This document shows, piece by piece, positions 11,369 through 18,385 of a DNA stretch of 18,385 nucleotides. Position 1 is the first letter of the stretch; every line of letters starts with the position of its first letter. The translations under genes were made by a program, and so were the position numbers. The notes beneath the pieces are model-generated. The model worked only from the letters and a program-made list of their open reading frames with translations. It did not search any database and had not been told where the DNA came from. Origin of the DNA: Candidatus Azambacteria bacterium (GTDB taxonomy: Bacteria > Patescibacteriota > Minisyncoccia > GWC2-36-17 > WO2-46-25). Location: contig JANLHQ010000100.1 of NCBI GenBank assembly GCA_024654415.1, positions 1-18,385 of the forward strand, given 5' to 3'.

Positions 11369-13689
11369 TCCCAGTTTTTTATTTCTTCCATATCGGTTCC
11401 GTGCTTCTTAATATATTCGGTATGGTCTTTTAATTTCTGCTCGTATACCTGAATCACAGTATCTGCCTTCTCACGCGCGACCACACCGCGACCCGCAAGT
11501 AAGCCCATTGCCTCCATCACCAAGTGCCACCGGCTTGTCTTGTTCCATACCTGCATATCAAACGTGGTGGTAGTTGACCCATGCTCAATATACCCATGCA
11601 CAAAAAAGCGATTTGTATTCTCTCTTCCAAATAACATTTGTTTTAGTGCTTCGGGATACCCGTGGAAATTAAAGATTACCGGCTTATCAGCGGTAAAATA
11701 ATCATCAAAATCATGAAGTGGCAACCGGCACTCCTTGTTACCAATACCAAGTGCTGTGAGCTCTAAAATATTCACAAACCGCACCTTTACCTCTGGCGCC
11801 TCACGCTTTAAGATATCGATCGCCGCAAGTGTTTCCTTTGTAATATAGTCCCCTGCCGCGGAAAACACGATGTCGGGATCCTCATCACTCGCGAAATCCC
11901 ATACCATCAGCCCACGCTTGAGCTCGGTTTTTGCTTCTTCGATCGTCAGCCATCGGGGCTCAACTGTTTTTCCTGCTACAATAATGTTGATTTCGTTCTT
12001 CGAGCGGAGACATTTATCCATTACCGTGAGCGTACTATTAACATCGGGTGGAAAATACACATTAATAAAGCACCCTTGCTTTTCAAGCATATTACCAATG
12101 AACCCGGGGTTCTGGTGGGAAAAACCATTATGCTCCTGCCGCCACCCCGACGAGGTAAGAATAAAATTCATCGATGACACGCTTCCCCTCCATGGGGTTT
12201 CGCGCGCAACGCGTAAAAACTTCGCATACTGATCAGCCATACTTGCGATGACCTGCACAAACGCCTCATATGAAGAAAAAATGGCATGCCTACCCGTAAG
12301 AATATACCCCTGCGCCAACCCCATCAATGAATGCTCGCTGAGCATTTCCATTACTCTGCCGTCGCGAGAGAGGTCTTTATCCCACTCTTCCACTGGCCAT
12401 ACAAAGGGCCTTGCGGTCGCCTTAAATACATCATCGAGTTTATTTGAATATGTTTCATCCGGCGACATCAACCGAAAATTCTTGTTGTCGTCATTTAATT
12501 CAAAAAGTTTTTTTAGATACAGCCCCGTGGCACACATACTGCTTGAACCCATCATGCCAGGAACGGCTGTATCTTCACAAAATTCATGCATATCTGGGAG
12601 AATAAGATCTTTTCTTACTCGGTCCGGGAATGCATGCTTATTCTCTCCCATTCGTAAGTCGCCCTCAGGCGCAAGGTCCTTTATCTCACTAATAAATCCG
12701 TTCTGTGTATCAAAAAGCTCATGAAACGCATACGAACGCATCCATTTTTCAGCTGCCTTTAGATGTGTTGGGTTGGTCTTCGCCTCCGTTGCAACAACCT
12801 GATGCGCTAAACAGTTACCTTCTATTTTATTGCCATCAAGATTCTTAATACCCGTCCAGCCTTTTTGTGTTTTTAAAATAATCATGGGGAAGCACGGCGA
12901 GACAATTACCTCTCCTCCGCGCGCGCGCTGTTGGATAGATCGGATAAGCTGATATGCCTCCTCAAGTGCACTCGCCATCTTCTCGTACGGGTCTTTGCCC
13001 TCCACAATGATTGGTCGATACCCATACCCGGTAAATAATGCCTTTAGTTCTTTATTAGACATCCTCCCGAAGATCGTCGGGCCCGAGATCTTGTACCCGT
13101 TCAAATGTAATATTGGTAACACGGCTCCGTTTGTTGCAGGATCAATAAATTTATTTAAATGCCACGCGGTTGCTGTTGGCCCTGTTTCCGCCTCGCCATC
13201 CCCCACGAGACATGCGGCAATAAGGTCAGGGTTATCTAAAATAGATCCGTATGCGGTTGAAAGCGAATACCCAAGCTCTCCGCCCTCTACGATCACACCA
13301 GGCGCGCCGGGGTTACTATGACTCGGGAATCCATATGGCCAGCTAAAATTCTTTACGATATATCCAATGCCCTTTTCATCATGCGTAGCGTCAGGATAAT
13401 AATTTTGCAGTGTGCCTTCCAAAAAGAGATTTGCCTGGAGCGCAGGAAACCCATGCCCTGGGCCAAGCAAAAAAAGCATTGAAGCATTGTGCTTTTTAAT
13501 GAGGTAGTTTAGATTTGCGTATACAAAATTAATACCGGGGCATGTTCCCCAGTGTCCCAAAAGCCTTGGCTTAATATCAGCAGATGATAATGGCCGCTCA
13601 AGCAAAAAATTATCCTGTAAGTACAGCTGGGCAACGGAAAGATAATTTGCCGCGCGAACATATTTTCTAATACTTTCGATAGATGCCAT
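11350..13689 (-). CDS. xfp: xylulose-5-phosphate/fructose-6-phosphate phosphoketolase
   Basis: The 779-residue product is a full-length thiamine-diphosphate phosphoketolase, which splits xylulose-5-phosphate (or fructose-6-phosphate) with phosphate to acetyl-phosphate and a sugar phosphate. Motifs: LLGHWGTCPGINFVYANLN, GPGHGFPALQ, SHSNPGAPGVIVEGGELGYSL, the ThDP signature LVGDGEAETGP, LHLNGYKISGPTIFGR, GWTGIKNLDGNKIEG, the SPDETYSNKL segment, and HNGFSHQNPGFI. Length and order fit the family. The ATG at 13689 has no good Shine-Dalgarno, only a GAAGGGA about 18 nt upstream. It lies 40 nt after the pseudouridine synthase stop, perhaps in the same operon, and overlaps ackA. Confidence 0.95.
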   Translation of the reverse strand: MASIESIRKYVRAANYLSVAQLYLQDNFLLERPLSSADIKPRLLGHWGTCPGINFVYANLNYLIKKHNASMLFLLGPGHGFPALQANLFLEGTLQNYYPDATHDEKGIGYIVKNFSWPYGFPSHSNPGAPGVIVEGGELGYSLSTAYGSILDNPDLIAACLVGDGEAETGPTATAWHLNKFIDPATNGAVLPILHLNGYKISGPTIFGRMSNKELKALFTGYGYRPIIVEGKDPYEKMASALEEAYQLIRSIQQRARGGEVIVSPCFPMIILKTQKGWTGIKNLDGNKIEGNCLAHQVVATEAKTNPTHLKAAEKWMRSYAFHELFDTQNGFISEIKDLAPEGDLRMGENKHAFPDRVRKDLILPDMHEFCEDTAVPGMMGSSSMCATGLYLKKLFELNDDNKNFRLMSPDETYSNKLDDVFKATARPFVWPVEEWDKDLSRDGRVMEMLSEHSLMGLAQGYILTGRHAIFSSYEAFVQVIASMADQYAKFLRVARETPWRGSVSSMNFILTSSGWRQEHNGFSHQNPGFIGNMLEKQGCFINVYFPPDVNSTLTVMDKCLRSKNEINIIVAGKTVEPRWLTIEEAKTELKRGLMVWDFASDEDPDIVFSAAGDYITKETLAAIDILKREAPEVKVRFVNILELTALGIGNKECRLPLHDFDDYFTADKPVIFNFHGYPEALKQMLFGRENTNRFFVHGYIEHGSTTTTFDMQVWNKTSRWHLVMEAMGLLAGRGVVAREKADTVIQVYEQKLKDHTEYIKKHGTDMEEIKNWEWKRNI

Positions 13690-13729
13690 ATGTGTGTGTT
13701 TAAAAATTCCCTTCTATCATGCCCTACAA

Positions 13730-14416
13730 TCATACTTGAAAAAACTCTCGCACTTCTCCTTTCGTTAGGGCGCGCGCCTCTCCTGAGCGCAACCCACCAA
13801 GCCCTACATGCCCAATACGGATGCGCTTCAATGACGTGACCGTATAATCAAGCTCCGAAAGCATTACGCGTATTTGATGCCTTTTTCCTTCTTTAAGCGC
13901 GATATGAATCACATTCTTGCCGGCAATGTGTGCGTCCGCAGGGAGAAGCTTGCCAAATGTTTTAGTATCCATCCCCTTCTTAATAATGGCAGGAATCCCT
14001 TGTCGTATTGATTCCCGCACATGAACAACATATTCTTTTTCGACGCCTGAGTCTGGCCCGAGGATCTTTCTCGTAAATCTACGATCGTTAGTCATAATAA
14101 GAAGTCCTTCCGATTCTTTGTCGAGCCGCCCTATCGGAAACATATCTCTTTTCTTCCAATCAGTAATTACGCTTCGGCGTCCTACTGGTGCCTGCGTCGC
14201 AAGTCCTTGCGGTTTGTAGTACGCATAATATTGATAATCAGGCGCGTGCTCTTCTGTGAATGTCACCTCGTCGCCCTCGTTAATCAACATTCCCTCTTTC
14301 GCGATGATACCGTTCACCAAGATCTTACCCGCAGCAATAAGCTCGTCCGCCTCACGGCGTGATGCGAGCCCCTGATCTCGGATATATTTATTGATGCGTA
14401 TTCCTGTACTTTTCAT
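13730..14416 (-). CDS. rRNA pseudouridine synthase of the RluB/RluF/RsuA group
   Basis: The 228-residue product has an S4 RNA-binding domain at about 6-52 (IRINKYIRDQGLASRREADELIAAGKILVNG) and a pseudouridine synthase catalytic domain with GRLDKESEGLLIMTND, where D99 is the nucleophile. The RHQIRVMLSELDYTVTSLKRIRIG segment is also typical. The N-terminus and the FPIGRLDK and RIRIG stretches look closest to RluF, but the exact rRNA or tRNA site cannot be assigned from sequence. Its start overlaps the stop of the upstream 93-residue membrane gene by 29 nt. Confidence 0.92.
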   Translation of the reverse strand: MKSTGIRINKYIRDQGLASRREADELIAAGKILVNGIIAKEGMLINEGDEVTFTEEHAPDYQYYAYYKPQGLATQAPVGRRSVITDWKKRDMFPIGRLDKESEGLLIMTNDRRFTRKILGPDSGVEKEYVVHVRESIRQGIPAIIKKGMDTKTFGKLLPADAHIAGKNVIHIALKEGKRHQIRVMLSELDYTVTSLKRIRIGHVGLGGLRSGEARALTKGEVREFFQV

Positions 14417-14669
14417 ATCTTTTCTCAGTATAAATTATTCTCCACCAATATCTACCGGAAAAATATCCGCCGATCGAGCCGCCAGCAAAAAGAACTCCTG
14501 TGACAATATGATGAATAAGAAACCATGCATTCCATGAAAGACCAAATCCATACCTCGCAAAATCCCCTATCAAAAGCTCAATATACCACATTTCAAGAAG
14601 CGCATGTATTAACAACTGCGCAAGAATACCAAGAAGGGTAAATGAGATGATATAAATCGTCTTTTTCAT
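14388..14669 (-). CDS. small membrane protein, two or three TM segments
   Basis: I do not recognise a named family. The 93-residue protein has a hydrophobic N-terminal helix (about 5-25), a second hydrophobic helix (about 47-68) with HHIVTGVLFAGGSIGGYFSGR, and a basic, Tyr-rich cytoplasmic tail. A hydrophobic/aromatic stretch at 27-45 may dip into the membrane. It ends inside the start of the pseudouridine synthase gene, so the two are probably coupled. The terminator at 14713-14740 separates it from the flavocytochrome gene, so it heads its own transcript. The promoter is not clear; a TATATT lies 12 nt before the ATG. Confidence 0.7.
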   Translation of the reverse strand: MKKTIYIISFTLLGILAQLLIHALLEMWYIELLIGDFARYGFGLSWNAWFLIHHIVTGVLFAGGSIGGYFSGRYWWRIIYTEKRYEKYRNTHQ

Positions 14670-14712
14670 ACCACGATACCCAATATATCAGCAATTCCAA
14701 GAATAGGGAAAT

Positions 14713-14740
14713 GAAAACAGCTACAAAAGTAACTGTTTTC
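14713..14740 (-). terminator. terminator of the ApbE/flavocytochrome operon
   Basis: A 12-bp stem with one wobble or mismatch (GAAAACAGCTAC against GTAACTGTTTTC), a 4-nt loop, and on the minus strand a TTTTC-ATTT tail. It lies 16 nt after the flavocytochrome stop. Confidence 0.85.
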
Positions 14741-14756
14741 TGAAAGGATACTGCGA

Positions 14757-16316
14757 TCAATACGCCGTAAAATACTCCTTTCTAATATAGTATTGGGATA
14801 CGCCACAGCGACGTAAAGCATGGATTGTTGCATTCATAAATGCCGGCGAACCACATACGAGAAAATACGTATCCTGAAATATATTATTCACACATGTGCG
14901 GAGCATTGCATCATCGATCCTTCCTTTCAAAAACTCTTCTGGGGCATCTGGATCGTCTGTTACTGAGAAAAACTGTTTGAACCGCGGATTATGGTGAGCG
15001 ATAGTATTGATCTCTTCCATAAATGGAGTCACTTCGCGCGAGCGATTACTGTACATAAGCGTAAGATCATTAGAAAGACCTCGGTCGAGCGCGTACCGAA
15101 GAGCGCTCATGAATGGAGTGATACCAATGCCTCCCGCGATAAATACAGTGCGGGGCATCTTCTTTTCTTTGAAGATGAAATCACCATATGGCCCTTGGAG
15201 CACAATCTTGTCCCCCACGTTCATGTGGGCAAGCCCTTGCGTGAAATTCCCCATGACCTTAATGCCAAATCGCACCACCTTTCTGTGCTCAGGTGAACTT
15301 GCAAATGAAAAATGGTGTTTTCGTGTTGTTTTCCCGCTTACATCATGATACTGAAGTGCGGCATAGTGGCCTGGCGTAAATACAGGAAACTCCTTCTCGT
15401 CCTCTCGCGCAAGCTCGACCACTACAATGTCTTTGGTTTCCATAAATATATTCGTGATGGAGCAGGAATATTTTTTCTGCATGTATGGATACGCACAGCG
15501 ATACAGGATGAGTCCACCGCCAATACCACCGGTTACCCAATACATCACCTGTGTAATTGTCATCGCAGTATCAGTACCGATAAGTACGCCATGCACGAGG
15601 GAAAGCACAAATAGTGGATATACGAGATAATGCAATTTACGCCAAAAGCGCGGATAGATATTGCGGATAAATAATGACGTCGCAATGATAATAATAAAAA
15701 GATACAGAGCAATAATACCAAGGCTCACTGAAAAATTTTGATAATGAGATAGAAATGGAACTAGCGTTTCGTATATCCTAAAATGAATAAATTCATCAAA
15801 CAACAATGCGGTGATATGCGTCACGATTACCGCAAACACCAACACAGAAAGATATTTATGAAAAACCAGTGCGTTCTCCGACCGGATAACACGGAAAATG
15901 AACTGCGTATACAGGCCAACGCCAAGCACCGTGATTAAGAAAAGTAGCAAATACGCCTCAAGCCCCGTTGCCCGCGCGATATACCACGGCCAGGCAATCG
16001 TTTTTTCCATAAGCACTCCTTCATCAATACGTGTCGTTAAAAAATGTGCGGGATCTTGATAGTCTAATGGGTCGCTCCCGAGCATAATCTCCTCGCCATC
16101 GCCATACCCATCATTATCGGTATCTTGATTTGTAGGATCAGTTTTAAATATCTGTACTTCTCCTTGGTCAGTTAGTCCGTCGAAATCACTGTCCTTTGGC
16201 GCTGAAGAGCCGTACTCAACAACACCGCCATATGTCTGTCCCAATACAAAAAACGGCACCGCATACGCTACACATAGAAAAAACACTGTTATACTTATAC
16301 TGATACTTATTTTCAT
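14757..16316 (-). CDS. ferric-reductase/NOX-like flavocytochrome with calcium-binding N-terminal repeats
   Basis: The 519-residue product is a membrane redox protein. Residues 1-26 form a signal peptide or first membrane helix. Residues 42-88 hold two TSP3-type calcium loops (DSDFDGLTDQGE, DTDNDGYGDGEE). About five membrane helices follow at 119-272, with paired histidines H153/H167 and H229/H242 that fit two b-hemes of a ferric-reductase transmembrane domain. Residues 285-519 are an FAD/NAD(P)H reductase module: HHFSFASSP (334-342) in the place of the NOX HPFT motif, GPYGDF, AGGIGITPF (394-402) and a VCGSPAFM near the C-terminus. Electrons would move from cytosolic NAD(P)H via FAD and heme to an outside acceptor. 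The ATG at 16316 overlaps the apbE stop (ATGA). The longer frame to 16394 lies inside apbE. Confidence 0.9.
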   Translation of the reverse strand: MKISISISITVFFLCVAYAVPFFVLGQTYGGVVEYGSSAPKDSDFDGLTDQGEVQIFKTDPTNQDTDNDGYGDGEEIMLGSDPLDYQDPAHFLTTRIDEGVLMEKTIAWPWYIARATGLEAYLLLFLITVLGVGLYTQFIFRVIRSENALVFHKYLSVLVFAVIVTHITALLFDEFIHFRIYETLVPFLSHYQNFSVSLGIIALYLFIIIIATSLFIRNIYPRFWRKLHYLVYPLFVLSLVHGVLIGTDTAMTITQVMYWVTGGIGGGLILYRCAYPYMQKKYSCSITNIFMETKDIVVVELAREDEKEFPVFTPGHYAALQYHDVSGKTTRKHHFSFASSPEHRKVVRFGIKVMGNFTQGLAHMNVGDKIVLQGPYGDFIFKEKKMPRTVFIAGGIGITPFMSALRYALDRGLSNDLTLMYSNRSREVTPFMEEINTIAHHNPRFKQFFSVTDDPDAPEEFLKGRIDDAMLRTCVNNIFQDTYFLVCGSPAFMNATIHALRRCGVSQYYIRKEYFTAY

Positions 16317-17350
16317 GGATATGCAATAAAATGTTCTTCCATCGCGCGTGAAAACGCCAGTGATCTGTCTTTTTTTATAATAAGGCACGCACATCCTTCT
16401 TGTTGTTCAATAAAATCAATTCCTTTTTGCTCTCCGAGGATCAATATGGTTTTTGCGCATACATCCGCAGTGGTTACCGTGGGAGCTATCACTGTCACCG
16501 CAACAATAGTATTTGCTGCTGGTAGTCTCGTGTGAGGATCTATAATATGATGCCACGCAACCCCTTCTTTCTCTCCTTTACGCTTCATGATTCCTGATGT
16601 TGCCACCGCTATTTCCTTTTTTCCTGCCATTACCAGATACCCGATATCATGTTCGAAATTAAATGGATCCTGCACCATGATCTCCCATGGTTTTGCATCG
16701 CTATCACATCCGGAAAGAAACATATCCCCACCAGCAGACACCCAAAAATTATGATAGGTATATGAAAGCATCCGCGCCACCACATCAATGATATATCCCT
16801 TCCCAATGCCGCCAAAATCAAGCTTCATGCCATGAGGCATCGTGACACTTCCCGCTTCTTTATGTATGCGTAGATCGGAAAACCGTGGGCATACCAAAAA
16901 TCTCTGGTGATGCGCATCACCATCAAATTCTTCTGATTCTTTTGTTTGAGATGCCGCGCTCGCCACATCAAAACTCTTATTGTACCCAACTCGTTCGAGC
17001 GCCTCACATATTGTTGGATCAAATATCCCCCCTGTCTCTTTATGCCATTGCTGTGCAACCTCGAGCATATCAATCATCTCCGCGCTCATATGACACACAT
17101 CGCCACTTGTTTTATTTAAAACGCATAATTCGCTTGAAGAAAGAAACCTGCTAAATCGTTTTTCAAATGCATCTATCATACGCGCAACGTCTTCTGTGGC
17201 CGCGCATGCACTCGCACTATCACTACTTACAATGGAAGCAACAACATCCGTACCCATTGCACGGAATTTTTTTTCAGTTGTTATATGATCATTGCCAGGC
17301 CATGGCGTGAGAGGATTCAAGTTCATCGCTAATACCGTTTTTATTATCAT
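16313..17350 (-). CDS. apbE: FAD:protein FMN transferase (ApbE)
   Basis: The product of up to 345 residues is ApbE, which attaches FMN covalently to threonine or serine of target redox proteins. Motifs: RFSRFLSSSELCVLN, TGGIFDPTI, LDFGGIGKGYIIDV (177-190), SAGGDMF, TSGIMKR, and HHIIDPHT (267-274). The metal-site motif near 294-301 reads TADVCAKT rather than the common ADALST. There is no signal peptide or lipobox, so it may act in the cytoplasm, unlike many exported ApbE proteins. The start is uncertain: ATG at 17350 or at 17326 (residue 9), both inside the upstream gene's end. It is coupled by ATGA to the flavocytochrome. I see no [ST]GA[ST] flavinylation site in the neighbouring proteins. 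Confidence 0.92.
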   Translation of the reverse strand: MIIKTVLAMNLNPLTPWPGNDHITTEKKFRAMGTDVVASIVSSDSASACAATEDVARMIDAFEKRFSRFLSSSELCVLNKTSGDVCHMSAEMIDMLEVAQQWHKETGGIFDPTICEALERVGYNKSFDVASAASQTKESEEFDGDAHHQRFLVCPRFSDLRIHKEAGSVTMPHGMKLDFGGIGKGYIIDVVARMLSYTYHNFWVSAGGDMFLSGCDSDAKPWEIMVQDPFNFEHDIGYLVMAGKKEIAVATSGIMKRKGEKEGVAWHHIIDPHTRLPAANTIVAVTVIAPTVTTADVCAKTILILGEQKGIDFIEQQEGCACLIIKKDRSLAFSRAMEEHFIAYP

Positions 17351-17855
17351 CTTTCACGGCATATACTGCTTCGTGTTCGCTCGGATGCGGGTCGCTCCCG
17401 TCTTCAATACCATCTTGATCGGTATCCAAAGAATATGCAAGATTGTCAGTTTCTTGTACTGCAATCGCATTCTGTTCCTCTATCGCCCTCTGTTGTGCCG
17501 CAAACTGCTCCTCGAGTTGTCGTTGACGCGCTTCAATTACTGCGCGTTGCTCATATAACTGCTGCTCAAACAGCGCCTGCTGCTCGATCGCTTGTTGCTG
17601 TTGGTTGCGCTGTTGTTCTAATTCCTGCTGACGAGCAACAAACGCCGCAGTATCTGCATTATAGTCTTTCGCGGGTTGCACATATTGCTCTATCACCTGC
17701 TGTTCCCACGCATCTTCGTCTTCCTCATCTTCCTCATCCTCATAATATTTTCTCGACTCTTTTGCCTCAGCGCTATTAGTTTCAAATGGAAGTAATAGAA
17801 TTCCCTGCAAAAAAAACATGCATATCGCCAGTAAAAGAAAGATTGTTTTTTTCAT
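17289..17855 (-). CDS. exported Gln/Glu-rich coiled-coil protein with calcium-binding repeats
   Basis: The 188-residue product has a signal peptide (about 1-30), an acidic patch (YYEDEEDEEDEDAWE, 37-51), and a Gln-rich coiled coil (about 66-135) built of repeating QQ/EQ-type heptads. The C-terminus carries two calcium-type loops: DTDQDGIEDGSDP (144-156) and DDNKNGISDELE (169-180), similar to the TSP3 loops in the flavocytochrome two genes away. No catalytic residues are evident. It starts 9 nt after the upstream gene and overlaps apbE by up to 62 nt, so it is part of the same operon. A structural or scaffold role at the cell surface is possible. Confidence 0.82.
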   Translation of the reverse strand: MKKTIFLLLAICMFFLQGILLLPFETNSAEAKESRKYYEDEEDEEDEDAWEQQVIEQYVQPAKDYNADTAAFVARQQELEQQRNQQQQAIEQQALFEQQLYEQRAVIEARQRQLEEQFAAQQRAIEEQNAIAVQETDNLAYSLDTDQDGIEDGSDPHPSEHEAVYAVKDDNKNGISDELESSHAMAWQ

Positions 17856-17864
17856 ATTTTTATA

Positions 17865-18380
17865 TTAAGAAACTGTGGTTCGCGGTTTCGCTGCTTGCAC
17901 GATTTGCGGGGACGGCGTGACAGATGCAATACTAGTAATCGGCGCCTGAGGAGGCGAAACCTTAATGATTGGCGCCGGAACAACAGGAGCTTGAGGAGTC
18001 GGAGGAAGTATAGCAACACTCACTTTTGGTAATACGAGTGGCGCGAGTGGGAGTGGAGAGGAGCTCACTGAAGCCACCGCGGAAACCTTTTTGATATTTC
18101 TATTCTGAGTCTGAGTGTATGCGGCTTGGGGAGCGCTCTGTTTTTGTGTAGTTATGCGCTGCACCTCATTTGCAAGCATTGTGCGCTGTGTAGCAACTAT
18201 TACTTCATGAATCCTCTCAACGTCTTTTTTATCATATTGTTTTTCTTGCACAGGAGAGACTCCTTCTTTTTTCGCCTTGCTTTTCCCTTGCTCCGCAGAA
18301 TACACAAACGAAAAAAACCCGCCAAAGGCCATAATACATATTACTACCGCTGTTATAAAATTTTTGTAGTGAAATCCCAT
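17865..18380 (-). CDS. exported Pro/Ala/Val-rich low-complexity protein
   Basis: The 171-residue product has a basic start and hydrophobic signal/anchor (about 6-28), then a Lys-rich charged helix (31-80). Residues 100-165 are rich in Pro, Ala, Val and Ser (for example PPTPQAPVVPAPIIKVSPPQ), as in wall-spanning linkers. No domain or catalytic motif is visible. It is 9 nt upstream of the coiled-coil gene and is the first gene of the operon within the window. The start at 18380 is 5 nt from the window edge, so its promoter and any upstream operon member are out of view. Confidence 0.7.
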   Translation of the reverse strand: MGFHYKNFITAVVICIMAFGGFFSFVYSAEQGKSKAKKEGVSPVQEKQYDKKDVERIHEVIVATQRTMLANEVQRITTQKQSAPQAAYTQTQNRNIKKVSAVASVSSSPLPLAPLVLPKVSVAILPPTPQAPVVPAPIIKVSPPQAPITSIASVTPSPQIVQAAKPRTTVS

Positions 18381-18385
18381 ATTAT

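Noticed and set aside
1..18385. CRISPR array, insertion sequence or prophage
   Set aside because: No regularly spaced direct repeats, transposase or phage motifs were seen. The inverted repeats found are all terminator- or RNA-type hairpins.

Overview
The window looks like chromosomal DNA of a Patescibacteria (CPR) bacterium, probably of the Parcubacteria group. This is inferred from the gene mix, not from a marker gene: small Sec-exported proteins with a DUF5667-like domain, a pentose-phosphate/phosphoketolase/acetate kinase set, many short orphan genes, tight gene packing, and two modes of translation initiation. Some genes have a strong AAAGGAGG Shine-Dalgarno. Others have a -10 box only 6-10 nt before the start codon, as in leaderless mRNAs. 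Almost all genes are on the minus strand. I see no tRNA, rRNA, IS element, phage gene or CRISPR array.

Layout. 1-1250: a plus-strand L,D-transpeptidase with its terminator, then two candidate small minus-strand units: a 23-codon ORF with promoter, Shine-Dalgarno and terminator, and a hairpin-forming RNA candidate of about 118 nt. 1251-2289: a leaderless minus-strand operon of a DJ-1/PfpI protein, an unknown 96-residue protein and a DUF167 protein. 2356-4220: a Nudix-fold protein with a degenerate Nudix box, and a membrane-anchored PQQ-type sugar dehydrogenase. 4366-5280: a plus-strand zinc-ribbon-like orphan convergent with a tandem pair of orphan paralogues. 5417-9237: an exported DUF5667-like/Kazal/cupredoxin protein, and a 780-residue fusion of glucose-6-phosphate dehydrogenase with 6-phosphogluconate dehydrogenase. 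9307-10155: an exported 3D-domain protein whose upstream region holds a hairpin and an in-frame TGA, and a divergent plus-strand RNA candidate. 10181-14669: acetate kinase, phosphoketolase, an rRNA pseudouridine synthase and a small membrane protein. 14713-18380: a four-gene operon of two exported proteins, ApbE, and a ferric-reductase/NOX-like flavocytochrome.

How the genes may work together. The Zwf-Gnd fusion would turn glucose-6-phosphate into ribulose-5-phosphate with two reduced nicotinamides. Phosphoketolase would split xylulose-5-phosphate to acetyl-phosphate, and acetate kinase would make ATP and acetate. The ApbE/flavocytochrome operon could pass reducing power from NAD(P)H through FAD and two hemes to something outside the membrane. 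The cupredoxin domain and the PQQ-type dehydrogenase are further extracytoplasmic redox proteins. These links are inferences from gene content.

The points most worth pursuing are the ApbE/flavocytochrome operon with its shared calcium-binding repeats and no visible flavinylation target, the Zwf-Gnd fusion, the DUF5667-like/Kazal/cupredoxin architecture, the plus-strand RNA at about 9981-10106 with two mutually exclusive helices, and the in-frame TGA leader before the 3D-domain gene.
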